From the NCBI RefSeq assembly GCF_019285735.1, contig NZ_CP079107.1, positions 2,046,001-2,110,000 of the forward strand: DNA of 64,000 nt, read 5' to 3'. The translations under genes were made by a program, and so were the position numbers. The notes under the pieces are model-generated. The model searched no databases. It worked only from the letters and a program-made list of their open reading frames with translations, and had not been told where the DNA came from. Within the stretch, counting starts at the first letter, position 1. Each line of letters starts with the position of its first letter. Positions 25,945 to 34,215 of the stretch are shown in pieces. Origin of the DNA: Paeniglutamicibacter sp. Y32M11 (GTDB lineage Bacteria; Actinomycetota; Actinomycetes; Actinomycetales; Micrococcaceae).

Positions 25945-26017
25945 CGTTGCTCTTTTCCGTTGGGGTCTCGTGAACTAGATGCTATCTGTTAGCCCGGTTG
26001 AGGACCCTTGGGTTCGC

Positions 26018-27214
26018 GCGGTGATTGCAACACTTAGTGAATGAGTGTTGACATGGGAAAATATTCAATCCTTTACCGACCAGATCTTCTGCAGGTCTTT
26101 TGGGCAGGAATGCAGGCAGGTGATTTCATCACCGACGCCGTCATTCCCCTGAACACCAGCAGACGCACCGGGCGCACCGTCCTGGCCGCCGCCGGCTCTG
26201 TCCGTCCCCGCCGAGGCAGGAACCTCAAGGGCCGCTGCCTGACCTTTGAAAAGCGTGAGGAGATCGCCATCCTGCGTGCCCAAGGCCAGTCCCTGCGGAA
26301 GATCGGAGCAGCGATCGGATGCTCCGCCTCGACGGTGTCCCGGGAGCTGCGCCGCAACACTAAAGCGGGGAATGAGTATCGGGCGACCTCGGCCCACGTG
26401 CTGGCCTACGAGCGGGCCTCCCGTCCCAAACCCGCCAAGCTTCACACGAATCTGGTGTTGCGTGGAATAGTCGAGGAGGACCTTGCCAAGAAGTATTCAC
26501 CGGAACAAATAGCGGGGCGGTTGCGCCTGCGGTTCCCCGACCAACAGGAGATGCGGGTGTCCCCGGAGACGATCTACCAGTCCCTCTACGTCCAGTCGCG
26601 CGGCGCCGTGAACCGCGATCTGGCCGCGTGTTTACGTACCGGCAGGGCCGTGCGCAAGCCGTGCCGCAAGGCCGGCCAGCGCAAGAACCGGATCCCGGGA
26701 ATGATCAACATTTCCGAACGCCCCGCAGAAGTGGAAGACCGCGCCGTCCCGGGGCACTGGGAGGGCGACCTCATCATCGGCAAGGGCAACCAGAGCGCCA
26801 TCGGGACCCTGGTGGAGCGCAACACCAACTACACGATGCTCGTCCACCTGCCCCAGGGATACAAGGCCGAACAGATGCGTCAGGCGCTGACCGCAAAGAT
26901 CAAGACCCTGCCCGAATCGCTGCGCCATTCCCTGACCTGGGACCAGGGCATCGAAATGCAGTCCTGGAAGAGCGTCAAGAAGGACACCGGCATGGAGATC
27001 TACTTCTGCGACCCGCATTCGCCTTGGCAGCGAGGCATCAACGAGAACACCAACGGGCTGTTGCGACAGTACTTCCCCAAGGGCACGGACCTGGGCATCC
27101 ACAGCGCCGAAGACCTCGACTGGGTTGCCGCCGAACTCAACGACCGGCCACGCAAGCGGCTAGAGTTCAGGAAGCCGATCGAGATGATCGGAAGCCTCCT
27201 GTTGCAATGACCGC
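26018..27214 (+). mobile_element. IS30-family insertion sequence
   Basis: A complete element of about 1.2 kb. Terminal inverted repeats are seen at 26018-26032 and 27200-27214, where 14 of 15 bases pair (GCGGTnATTGCAACA), with weaker similarity extending outwards. The transposase stop codon lies inside the right repeat. I could not identify a target-site duplication with confidence because the exact outer ends are uncertain. Confidence 0.85.
26041..27210 (+). CDS. IS30-family transposase
   Basis: A 389-residue transposase, apparently intact. The DNA-binding N-terminus contains LTFEKREEIAILRAQGQSLRKIGAAIGCSASTVSRELRRN, the IS30 helix-turn-helix. The DDE catalytic core is visible: Asp in GHWEGDLIIGKGNQSAIGTLV, Asp in SLTWDQGIEM, and Glu in WQRGINENTNGLLRQYFPKGTD. 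The remainder (DLDWVAAELNDRPRKRLEF) is typical. An ATG start at 26041 is used; the next methionine (codon 5) is equally possible. The gene looks capable of transposition. Confidence 0.95.
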   Translation: MSVDMGKYSILYRPDLLQVFWAGMQAGDFITDAVIPLNTSRRTGRTVLAAAGSVRPRRGRNLKGRCLTFEKREEIAILRAQGQSLRKIGAAIGCSASTVSRELRRNTKAGNEYRATSAHVLAYERASRPKPAKLHTNLVLRGIVEEDLAKKYSPEQIAGRLRLRFPDQQEMRVSPETIYQSLYVQSRGAVNRDLAACLRTGRAVRKPCRKAGQRKNRIPGMINISERPAEVEDRAVPGHWEGDLIIGKGNQSAIGTLVERNTNYTMLVHLPQGYKAEQMRQALTAKIKTLPESLRHSLTWDQGIEMQSWKSVKKDTGMEIYFCDPHSPWQRGINENTNGLLRQYFPKGTDLGIHSAEDLDWVAAELNDRPRKRLEFRKPIEMIGSLLLQ

Positions 27215-27344
27215 CAGAATCCGCCGACCCCTGAACGGGACGAACAAGTCGATCGGCCAATAACGGAGCTGATGTAGTGAACTTCCTGGATGCACCCGAC
27301 TATTGTCAGAGGTTGGCCGTTGTTGCGCATCAGGTCGCAGCCGC

Positions 27345-27602
27345 TCAGACGCTGTATAGGACAAGAATTTCTTCTCCGACTTCTCGCTGCACATCGCGGG
27401 CTAGCCGCTTGCCGGTCGCGTTCCATGTTTTCTCGTCGAAACCCTGCGGCCAGCCGCGGTCCCAGTGCATGTGCTGCTGGAATCCATCGTTCCAGGCGGT
27501 GAGTCTGGAGCTTAGTGTTTCCGAAAGGCCGTAATCCTCGGGGACTTGTAGACCTTCTTCCCATAATGGCCATTCTGCACCGTAGTCACAAAAGATCCTC
27601 AA
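27345..27602 (-). CDS. Small conserved protein, start uncertain
   Basis: The translated part MRIFCDYGAEWPLWEEGLQV, LTAWNDGFQQHMHWDRGWPQGFDEKTWNATGKRLA, and EVGEEILVLYSV reads as a real soluble protein of about 85 residues with many aromatic residues. The open frame extends upstream to 27833, but that extension is not protein-like, so I place the start at a TTG at 27600-27602; the ribosome site is weak. It may also have lost its native start. No family name is known to me. Confidence 0.5.
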   Translation of the reverse strand: MRIFCDYGAEWPLWEEGLQVPEDYGLSETLSSRLTAWNDGFQQHMHWDRGWPQGFDEKTWNATGKRLARDVQREVGEEILVLYSV

Positions 27603-27882
27603 TACACGATTCGATGAGTTGGCTTTTCCATGTCCAAAGCGTATGACCCAACCGAAGACCTTCACCAGATGCTTGGGGCAGCCCCGGGCTGTAAAGGACC
27701 AATCCGTAAGCGGGACCCTCAACGCGACGGTTGGAGGGATCCGGATGACAAATTCAAATGGCTCTGGTGTAGCTGCGCAGAAATACGCGCGCTGGAGTGT
27801 ACCCCTGAGCCATGTCATACGACGATGACGCACCAGACGAAATCAAGACAATATTCCCGTAAGCAGAGAATAGGCTGTGTCC

Positions 27883-28389
27883 ATGCCTCCTGTTCCCTCA
27901 CAAAGATTGTCCGCGTTGTTCATCCCCATGCTCATCATGGCCCTGCTTGCAGGAGCCGTCATGGGAACCCTGGGCGGAGCGCTTTTGGTGGTGCCCGACC
28001 TCCTCGCCGGTTCTGGCGAACCCGAGGGATTTAGTGCATGGGGAGGCCCCGTGGGCTATGCCCTGATGCCCATCATCTACAGCACAGTGTGCGGGACGTT
28101 CCTTGGACTCATCCCCAGCACCGGTTCCTTCATCGCACTATCCATCCAAGACCTGAAGGGGCCAGCATCATTGGGTAATCAGCAAGCGATGGCGGCCGGG
28201 GTAGGAGCAGCCATCGCAGGGATTCTCCCGGCGTTCTTCGTGGTTTGGATCATAGGAGCGGAACTACCCGGCAGCCTGTTCATTGGAGCTGTCTTTATCG
28301 CCGTGTGCTTCGTGATTGCGCTATTGGCCCTCAAAGGAATTCTGCGCGTCATAGACAAACGGGATGTAGTGGTCCGCGAAGCCTTCTAA
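27883..28389 (+). CDS. Four-pass membrane protein, unknown
   Basis: A 168-residue integral membrane protein. Hydrophobic segments lie at about residues 10-38, 55-80, 105-128 and 133-156, with glycines (GAVMGTLGGALL, AAGVGAAIAGILP) that suggest tightly packed helices. The ATG at 27883 is preferred; a GTG two codons earlier is in frame. It is convergent with the alpha/beta hydrolase gene. I recognise no family. Confidence 0.65.
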   Translation: MPPVPSQRLSALFIPMLIMALLAGAVMGTLGGALLVVPDLLAGSGEPEGFSAWGGPVGYALMPIIYSTVCGTFLGLIPSTGSFIALSIQDLKGPASLGNQQAMAAGVGAAIAGILPAFFVVWIIGAELPGSLFIGAVFIAVCFVIALLALKGILRVIDKRDVVVREAF

Positions 28390-28458
28390 GCCAACAATGT
28401 GCCGTTTCGAGGGCCCCTGGACCCAGCCGGAAGCAAATTACTAAGGCCCAGTCGTTGT

Positions 28459-29172
28459 TCAGACTCCCAGGTGGTTCTCGACCGCGCGTAGCAGGCGCGC
28501 ATCGCCCAGGAGACGGAAGTGCCCCGTTGTCGGCAGTTGTATATTGGTGGCCCCCACCAAGTGGCTGCCGCCGGGGATGTGGGGATCGAAGAAGCTGTAG
28601 ATCGAGACGATCCGAGCATTCACCGTCAGGTTTGCGGCCAGCTTGAGCAGGCCAGCGTCCCGCGGCGAGAAGGCGCGCAAGCTACGGATCGGGGCGAAAC
28701 GCGCGTACGCCGAACCGGAAAAGGGTGTACTGATGGCAATCATCCGTTCCACGCGGGAGGCCTCCGGGGAGGCGGTCATGACGTGTTTTCCAATCAGCCC
28801 ACCCTTGCTGTGGGCTAGCACGATGACCCCGTGCAGGTCGGCCTTGGCCAGGTAGGCGGACACCAACGCGGACATGGCCGGGACCGTGCCGCGGTTGTAG
28901 CCGATGCCGCTGATGGCATGCACCGGGTGGCCGGCGCGATGCAGGTGCTTGGCGACCGGAAGCAGGAACTGCCAAGTCTCCCAGATCCCTGGTATCAGCA
29001 GGACGGGGGCGGCATCTGGATCGGTGCCGGTCAGCAAAGCTGAGTCGGAGCCCGGCCTGAGGAAGGCTCGGGTCTGCCAGTACCCCGCGTACAGGTAGTC
29101 CAGCAGCCAAGCGTGGGTCTGCCGGAGTCGGTGTCCCGCCGCCGCTAGGGCCTTGTGCAGAGCGCTTTTCAT
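28459..29172 (-). CDS. Alpha/beta hydrolase, lipase-like
   Basis: A 237-residue serine hydrolase. The nucleophile is in VIVLAHSKGGLIGKHVM; the oxyanion region is VLLIPGIWETWQFLLPVAKHLHRAGH; a likely Asp is in NARIVSIYSFFDPHIP and the His in TTGHFRLLGD. The opening 25 residues are basic and Tyr-rich rather than a signal peptide. It begins within the stop of an upstream hydrolase gene (ATGA, four-base overlap), so the two are made together. The substrate is probably a lipid or ester; no more can be said. Confidence 0.88.
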   Translation of the reverse strand: MKSALHKALAAAGHRLRQTHAWLLDYLYAGYWQTRAFLRPGSDSALLTGTDPDAAPVLLIPGIWETWQFLLPVAKHLHRAGHPVHAISGIGYNRGTVPAMSALVSAYLAKADLHGVIVLAHSKGGLIGKHVMTASPEASRVERMIAISTPFSGSAYARFAPIRSLRAFSPRDAGLLKLAANLTVNARIVSIYSFFDPHIPGGSHLVGATNIQLPTTGHFRLLGDARLLRAVENHLGV

Positions 29173-30023
29173 ATTCTGCTCGCCACCCCTCGGCAGAGTG
29201 CTGCGACTGCGGCTGCCGAGCGATACATCATCACATGGCTTTCCCTCCCGACCTGCGCCATTGCGCCCCGCGGCGCCAGGTACGCGAGGGCGGAAACCCA
29301 TGCTGCCGGGACGATGGGATCCCGGGTCCCGCGGACCACCAGCACGGTGGCGATTGTGTCCTCGATGCGGTTTGAGAGCATCATCGGCACCGTTCTGAAG
29401 TACCAGGGCAGGCCGCAGCGGAAGGCGTAGTCGCTGAATACGATCGCGTTGACCTTCCACGGCTCGCGGAGCGTGTCTTGGCACAGCCGCAGGGATTGAC
29501 GCCAGAATCCGCGCTCCGGGGCATAATTGGTGGGCCCCAGCAGCACGATGGCGGGCGCCGCCGCCGCGCGCATGTGCGCCATCTCCACGGCAACCTGAGC
29601 TCCCATGGAATGCCCCACCAGTATGGGCCTGCGCACCCCCAGCTCGTCGAGTGCGTCCCACACCGCATGGGCGTAGTCCCGCACGCTCAGGGTCCGGCTC
29701 GGTTTCGGCGTGCTGCCGTGGCCGGGCAGGTCGATGTTGTGGACCGTGGCCGTATGGGCGAGTTCCGCGGCGAGGGGGAGGAAATAGCGCGACGAGACCC
29801 CGATTCCGTGAATCAAGACATAGGTGTCCGGGCCGGTTCCCGAGCTGCGCATGTGCACCAGCGCGCCGGGCCGTCCCGCCACGCGGAACCGCCCTCCACC
29901 GGCGCGATCCGCCCCCCGAGGAATCCCCGTGCCCAGCCTTCGGCGCATAGTCGGCCCCGCCCACCGGGGTCCGTGTATCCGGTCCATCCATTCACAGTAC
30001 TGGAACTTGTTTTCGGGGAACAC
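29169..30023 (-). CDS. Alpha/beta hydrolase
   Basis: A 284-residue alpha/beta hydrolase with the complete triad: Ser in ILVGHSMGAQVAVEMAH, Asp in VVRGTRDPIVP, His in GRESHVMMY, and the oxyanion hole in YVLIHGIGVSSRYF. The start is uncertain; the ATG at 30023 gives about 45 extra Arg/Pro-rich residues before the conserved fold, and ATGs at 29987 or 29948 are also possible. It is coupled to a second hydrolase gene by a four-base overlap. Confidence 0.85.
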   Translation of the reverse strand: MFPENKFQYCEWMDRIHGPRWAGPTMRRRLGTGIPRGADRAGGGRFRVAGRPGALVHMRSSGTGPDTYVLIHGIGVSSRYFLPLAAELAHTATVHNIDLPGHGSTPKPSRTLSVRDYAHAVWDALDELGVRRPILVGHSMGAQVAVEMAHMRAAAAPAIVLLGPTNYAPERGFWRQSLRLCQDTLREPWKVNAIVFSDYAFRCGLPWYFRTVPMMLSNRIEDTIATVLVVRGTRDPIVPAAWVSALAYLAPRGAMAQVGRESHVMMYRSAAAVAALCRGVASRI

Positions 30024-30390
30024 AAATAGCTGTCAGCGACCAGAAGGGATCCACCTCTTTGGATGCCCAGCCACGGACCGTGAGCCCGTCTGCCGATGGC
30101 ACACCGATGTGTCACGGGACGTATCGAGGGCTACACCGCACCACCGTGCATATACCTCGGCGATGCGGTTCCGGTGTCTAGTTTTCCGGTCATGATGAAT
30201 TCCTTGCTATGTGGTGCCCAACCTAGGAAAGTGGATCACAAGGACTTTAGATCTCGATGATGGTGTGGAGAAAATTGCGGCCTGCAAGGGTTCAGCAAGA
30301 AGTCCGACCGTCCTGCCGTGCAGAAGGGCCGGACACCAAGATGTCGTGGCGGTGCCCAGGCCGCCACGAAGGTCTAGGAGGAATCCAGAA

Positions 30391-32055
30391 GTGAAATCGA
30401 TATGGTTCGAGTCCCGTTCCCCCATGCAAGCCGATGCCTTTGAGCAGGACTGCAGCTACGACGTTGTCGTGGTGGGAGCCGGCCTGACAGGCCTGACCAC
30501 AGCGCTGCTGCTGAGCCGCGGCGGATTAAACGTAGCGGTGCTTGAGGCCCGCACCCTCGGGGCCGTCACTACCGGCAACACCACCGCCAAGCTCAGCCTA
30601 CTGCAGGGCACCGTACTCTCAGGGATCCGGCGGCATTTCTCCGAAGAGATCGTCCAAGCGTATGTAGAGGGGAACCGCGAGGGCCAGGCGTGGATGCTGC
30701 GGTACCTAAAGGAGCAGAAGGTCGCGGTGCAGCGCCGTGACGCCTACAGCTACGCCACCTCGGATTCGGGACGCGCAACACTCGAACGCGAGGCCCAGGT
30801 GGCGCGGGCCGCGGGGCTGGAAGCCAGCTTCGTCGAGGATGTGGCTTTGCCTTATCCCACGCGCGGGGCCCTCCGCCTGCCGGAGCAGGCCCAGTTCCAC
30901 CCGATGGAAGTCCTCGAGGCACTGGCCACGGACCTGCGATCACGCGGAGCGCGGATCGTTCAAGGGGTGCGCGTGCGCGATGTTTCGGTGGGCACGCGCG
31001 CCACGGTGCACACTGACCAAGGCACCAACCAGGCCCAGCATGTCATCCTGGCCACGGGCACCCCGATTCTGGACCGCGGACTCTACTTCGCCAAGCTCGA
31101 ACCCTCGCGTTCCTATGCCGCGGCCTACCGGATCCCGGTGGCCTCCGCTGCGTTGCCGCGGGGCATGTATCTGTCCGTCGATCAGCCACCACGATCCCTG
31201 CGCACAGTGCCGGTTGATGGTGAGGAACTGCTGGTGGTGGGCGGCAACGGCCACCCGGTGGGTAAACCGATCTCGGAACAGGCTAAGGTCGCGGACCTCG
31301 ACCAGTGGACGAGGCAATGGTTCGAGGGGGCCGAGCCCACGCACCACTGGTCCGCCCAGGACTACAGATCAGCGAACATGGTGCCGTTCGTGGGCAAGTT
31401 GCCGCGCGGGGGCGGCAATATCCATGTGGCCACCGGGTACAACAAATGGGGCATGACCAACGCCGTGGCGGCCGCTTTGAGCCTTAGTGCGGATATCCTC
31501 GGCGGCAACATCCCGTGGGCGCAGACGCTCTCACACCGCATCACCGGAGCCACCGACCTGGTCGAAGGAGCCAGGATCAATGCCGCTGTCGCGGGAAAAC
31601 TGGCCAAGGGTTGGCTCGGCGCCGTGTTCAACGACGAAGACGATTCTCGGCGTCGCCACGGCCATCCGGAAGCACCTGAGGCCGTACCCGGTCCCGCGGG
31701 ACATGACGAGCCTGAAAATGAGAACCAGCAGCCAGGCCAGCAGTCGTCGTCGTCGACCTCAGGGACAGGACAGGACGCCCCGGGGGAAGGGGAAGGTCGA
31801 ATTTCACGGCGCGGCTTGCTCCCGATCGCGGTGTCCACGGTGGGGGACCGGACTTGCCGTGTCTCGGGGGTCTGCACGCACTTGGGCGGCATACTTTCGT
31901 GGAATGACGCCGAGAAGTCTTGGGATTGCCCGCTGCACGGCTCCCGATTCTCGTTCGACGGGCAGCTTCTCGAGGGGCCCGCCACCCAGGACCTGAAGAT
32001 GTTCGACGCCGATGACGCCCCTACGCCGGAGGTGCCTGCGGGTCCCGAAAGCTGA
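30391..32055 (+). CDS. FAD-dependent oxidoreductase with C-terminal Rieske iron-sulphur domain
   Basis: A 554-residue fusion enzyme. The GTG at 30391 is chosen because AGGAGG lies nine bases before it; an upstream open frame is not protein-like. Residues 22-60 bind FAD (DVVVVGAGLTGLTTALLLSRGG, then VAVLEA), and the DAO fold runs to about 410 with GNIHVATGYNKWGMTNAVAA. A polar linker rich in Ser, Gln and Gly (about 425-470) leads to a Rieske domain whose ligands are Cys495, His497, Cys513 and His516 (CTHLGG and CPLHGSRF). Electrons could pass between flavin and the [2Fe-2S] cluster. Such fusions occur in related bacteria; the substrate is unknown. Confidence 0.92.
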   Translation: MKSIWFESRSPMQADAFEQDCSYDVVVVGAGLTGLTTALLLSRGGLNVAVLEARTLGAVTTGNTTAKLSLLQGTVLSGIRRHFSEEIVQAYVEGNREGQAWMLRYLKEQKVAVQRRDAYSYATSDSGRATLEREAQVARAAGLEASFVEDVALPYPTRGALRLPEQAQFHPMEVLEALATDLRSRGARIVQGVRVRDVSVGTRATVHTDQGTNQAQHVILATGTPILDRGLYFAKLEPSRSYAAAYRIPVASAALPRGMYLSVDQPPRSLRTVPVDGEELLVVGGNGHPVGKPISEQAKVADLDQWTRQWFEGAEPTHHWSAQDYRSANMVPFVGKLPRGGGNIHVATGYNKWGMTNAVAAALSLSADILGGNIPWAQTLSHRITGATDLVEGARINAAVAGKLAKGWLGAVFNDEDDSRRRHGHPEAPEAVPGPAGHDEPENENQQPGQQSSSSTSGTGQDAPGEGEGRISRRGLLPIAVSTVGDRTCRVSGVCTHLGGILSWNDAEKSWDCPLHGSRFSFDGQLLEGPATQDLKMFDADDAPTPEVPAGPES

Positions 32056-32179
32056 TCCGGTAGACGCATCAACGCCCCGGCCTGCCAGGCCAGATCTAGG
32101 CAGTTGGGAAGCGAGTTCCGGTCCCCATTCCGGCCGAGGGATTTGGCTTGTGGAGGTGTTCGGTCCGGGATCCATGCCG

Positions 32180-32440
32180 GGCAAGGTGATCCTGTACAGG
32201 GCATGCCTCGGCATAGCCGACGTGCCAGGGCGATCCACGTCGTGAAAGAGCGTTCCAAGACCCACAGCGGAGTCCAGAGCGGGGCTGTGATTCCGAAGAC
32301 GTTTTGCCCGTGGTCCCGGTACTGGCCGATGGCTGCAACACCTACGGTGGCGGCCGCCCACAGCAAATAGCCCCTAGGGTTGCGGGACTGGATGACCAGC
32401 GCGGGCAGCAGCGCCATCTCGGTTGCAAGACGCGCCGGTT
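32180..32440 (-). pseudogene. Possible membrane glycosyltransferase C-terminal remnant
   Basis: A minus-strand frame contains the hydrophobic run LLWAAATVGVAAIGQY followed by NVFGITAPLWTPLWVLERSFTTWIALARRL, which resembles the membrane-associated C-terminus of certain family 2 glycosyltransferases. Upstream and downstream parts are not coherent in any frame. It is probably a fragment of a lost gene. Identification is tentative. Confidence 0.3.
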
Positions 32441-32522
32441 GGGCCTGTGAGTCATGGGCTTGTCGCACGCGCTGTCGCCAAAAATGCGCCGCTGTCAGCG
32501 GGAGTCGTGATGACAACGAGAA

Positions 32523-32559
32523 GAGGGCCGGCCCCGGAGCGATTCCGGGGCCGGCCCTC
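32523..32559 (-). terminator. 16-bp perfect GC-rich hairpin
   Basis: Arms at 32523-32538 and 32544-32559 are perfectly complementary with a 5-nt loop (GCGAT). It lies 17 bases beyond the stop of the leftward GNAT gene. There is no U-tract, as is common for actinobacterial terminators. Confidence 0.8.
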
Positions 32560-32575
32560 GGCATGGGTGGTGTCC

Positions 32576-33058
32576 TCAAATGCCCGGCAGCGGCGCCCCG
32601 TTACATAATGCCGACTGCGTCCGGGGCTGTGTCTGGGCGGGGAGCCCGGACCAGACGACTGCCCGAGTTCCTTCGGCGTGGTGCTTGGCGGTGCTGCGCC
32701 GCTTCGGGGAACCGGTGTAGCGGACGCGGTCCATGGGCAGGTGCGGCACCGTCGAGCGAACCAGCAAACGATCTTGCCACAGCTCCGGCACGAGACAGGA
32801 ATACTCCGGTCGTTCGAGCATGAAGATACGCATTGCCGGACAGAAAGGCATGATGGCAAGACGCCGCCGCCGGACGTCCTCGAGGATGTGCAGGAGCAGG
32901 TACTCGATGATTTCTTCAGACTTGTACCGGCGCTTGAGTTGGGTGTAGTGCAACCACAACTCCTCGCCGCGCATGCTGTACTGCACGAATCCGGCTAGGT
33001 CGCCGCGCTCGTAGAGCTGGTAGCGACGCAGTTCCTGGTTGTTTTCAATGACCCGCAT
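32576..33058 (-). CDS. GNAT family acetyltransferase-like protein
   Basis: A protein of about 160 residues. The start is taken at the ATG 33058 (MRVIENNQELRRYQLYERGD), which matches the beginning of small YjdJ-type GNAT proteins; an in-frame ATG at 33175 would add 39 basic residues. LAGFVQYSMRGEELWLHYTQLKRRYKSEEIIEYLLLHILEDVRRRRLAIMPFCPAM covers the acetyl-CoA region. After the FMLERPEYSCLVPE stretch, where relatives end, there is a further basic tail of about 55 residues. It may be a variant that has lost its activity. Confidence 0.7.
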   Translation of the reverse strand: MRVIENNQELRRYQLYERGDLAGFVQYSMRGEELWLHYTQLKRRYKSEEIIEYLLLHILEDVRRRRLAIMPFCPAMRIFMLERPEYSCLVPELWQDRLLVRSTVPHLPMDRVRYTGSPKRRSTAKHHAEGTRAVVWSGLPAQTQPRTQSALCNGAPLPGI

Positions 33059-33331
33059 GCAGATCACCGCCCGCTGCATTCGTTGGGACGGCGGTCTGGG
33101 GCCCCGCGAGGTGCGGTCGGAATTCGTTTTTTTCCCATTGGAGTTGGGAGACGGGGGCATGTGATGTTGGACCAAGGTGCAGCTTCATGGAATGCTCCAA
33201 TCAAGGAAACCATGGCCCGCTGCTGAACCGATTTCAGGGTATCGATAAGACCGGAAAGCGGCAAGTGCTCGCTGCTTCGAGTGGGGTTCCGCGCGGGAGG
33301 CAGCCAAATGGCATCGGCAGAAAGCCAAGAA

Positions 33332-33375
33332 GGGGCGGGACCGGTCCACCTCATGTGGTCACCGGGTCCCGCCCC
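33332..33375 (-). terminator. Terminator hairpin after the CBS gene
   Basis: GGGGCGGGACC pairs with its complement (GGTCCCGCCCC) around a central loop containing a second small stem. It is located 19 bases after the stop of the leftward CBS-domain gene, followed by a moderately T-rich run on that strand. Confidence 0.65.
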
Positions 33376-33393
33376 CTGGAGGTGTTCGCGGGG

Positions 33394-33810
33394 CTACTCG
33401 AAGGAGATGAACTTCACCAGGTCACCGACCCTGTCTTCGGGATAGTTCTTGGCGATATCCCCTTGGCTGAGCATGCCGACCAAGGTGTGGCCGTCAATGA
33501 CGGGCAGCCTGCGAATTTGGTGCTCTTGCATGGTCCTGATTGCTTCCTCGACGCTGTCGTCGGCCCCGATGGTGACAGGTTTTCCTTCGCCGAGCTCACC
33601 TGCCCGGGTGTTTCGCGGGTCCCCGCCCTGGGCCAGGCACTTGGTGACGATGTCGCGGTCAGAGACAACGCCCTTGAGCCGGTTGTCCTCGCCACAGATG
33701 GGCAGCGATCCGACGTCGAGTTGGAGCATCTTTCGTGCCGCTTCCTCGAGGGTTTCGTTCTCACCGATGCATTCGGCCGAGCCGGTCATGATTTCGCGTG
33801 CGGTAGTCAT
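33394..33810 (-). CDS. CBS domain protein, Hrp1-like
   Basis: A 138-residue protein made of two CBS motifs (about residues 8-60 and 75-130), forming one Bateman module. MTTAREIMTGSAECIGENETLEEAARKM and LPICGEDNRLKGVVSDRDIV form the first; PVTIGADDSVEEAIRTMQEHQIRRLPVIDGHTLVGMLSQGDIA forms the second. In mycobacterial relatives such as hypoxic response protein 1 the module senses an adenine nucleotide or stress state. The ribosome site AGGAGG precedes the ATG. It is monocistronic. Confidence 0.9.
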   Translation of the reverse strand: MTTAREIMTGSAECIGENETLEEAARKMLQLDVGSLPICGEDNRLKGVVSDRDIVTKCLAQGGDPRNTRAGELGEGKPVTIGADDSVEEAIRTMQEHQIRRLPVIDGHTLVGMLSQGDIAKNYPEDRVGDLVKFISFE

Positions 33811-34215
33811 GGTTCCTCCTGCGTGGGTTGGATTGGACTTGCCTGCCTCGGGTCCGTATTCGCCCTAGGCCTTCGGGGTTCCGGCCGGCAGGGCGGGCCG
33901 CGTTTCCTTCCCCCTGCCCGGTGGACGGATGCAGCGCACGAATCCCGGACCTGCCCCAGAGGAATAGTTTGCTCCTTCGGCGGGTACCGGGTTCGGTCGG
34001 AAACTTCCGGCGATTTCCACGCTACGGACGGGCCACGGCGCTGTCCAGTGATTTGCGCACCACGGCGAGAACGGGCTGGCGATGCGTCCACGGTCGTGCC
34101 CACTGGTGACAAACCGGGCGGCAAATCCACCAGCAATGAGCTGCCTGGATGCCAAACACTGGTCTTCGCCCCCGGGCCGCTGCACAGTGGTGTAGAGAAC
34201 CGAAGGGAGACGCCC
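33811..34215. other. Region between the CBS gene and ligD
   Basis: This 405-base region must contain the divergent promoters for the CBS gene and LigD. Its open frames on both strands are shadow-like (Arg/Pro-rich) and have no ribosome site. Nothing else is seen. Confidence 0.5.

Noticed and set aside
27630-28034. Plus-strand frame with a Cys-rich stretch (WCSCAEIRALECTPEPC)
   Set aside because: It runs into the next membrane-protein gene out of frame, lacks a ribosome site and overlaps the upstream extension of a better minus-strand gene; may be a remnant, but not supportable.
28459-29991. A 510-codon minus-strand frame spanning both hydrolase regions
   Set aside because: It is the second hydrolase preceded by an Arg/Gly-rich frame of the first gene. 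Two separate hydrolases with full triads in different frames explain it.
30211-30390. Extended N-terminus of the flavin-Rieske gene
   Set aside because: The extension is not protein-like and a strong AGGAGG precedes GTG at 30391.
33187-34215. Extended N-terminus of LigD
   Set aside because: The first 343 codons of the open frame run antisense to the CBS gene and show no domain; AGGGAG marks ATG 34216.
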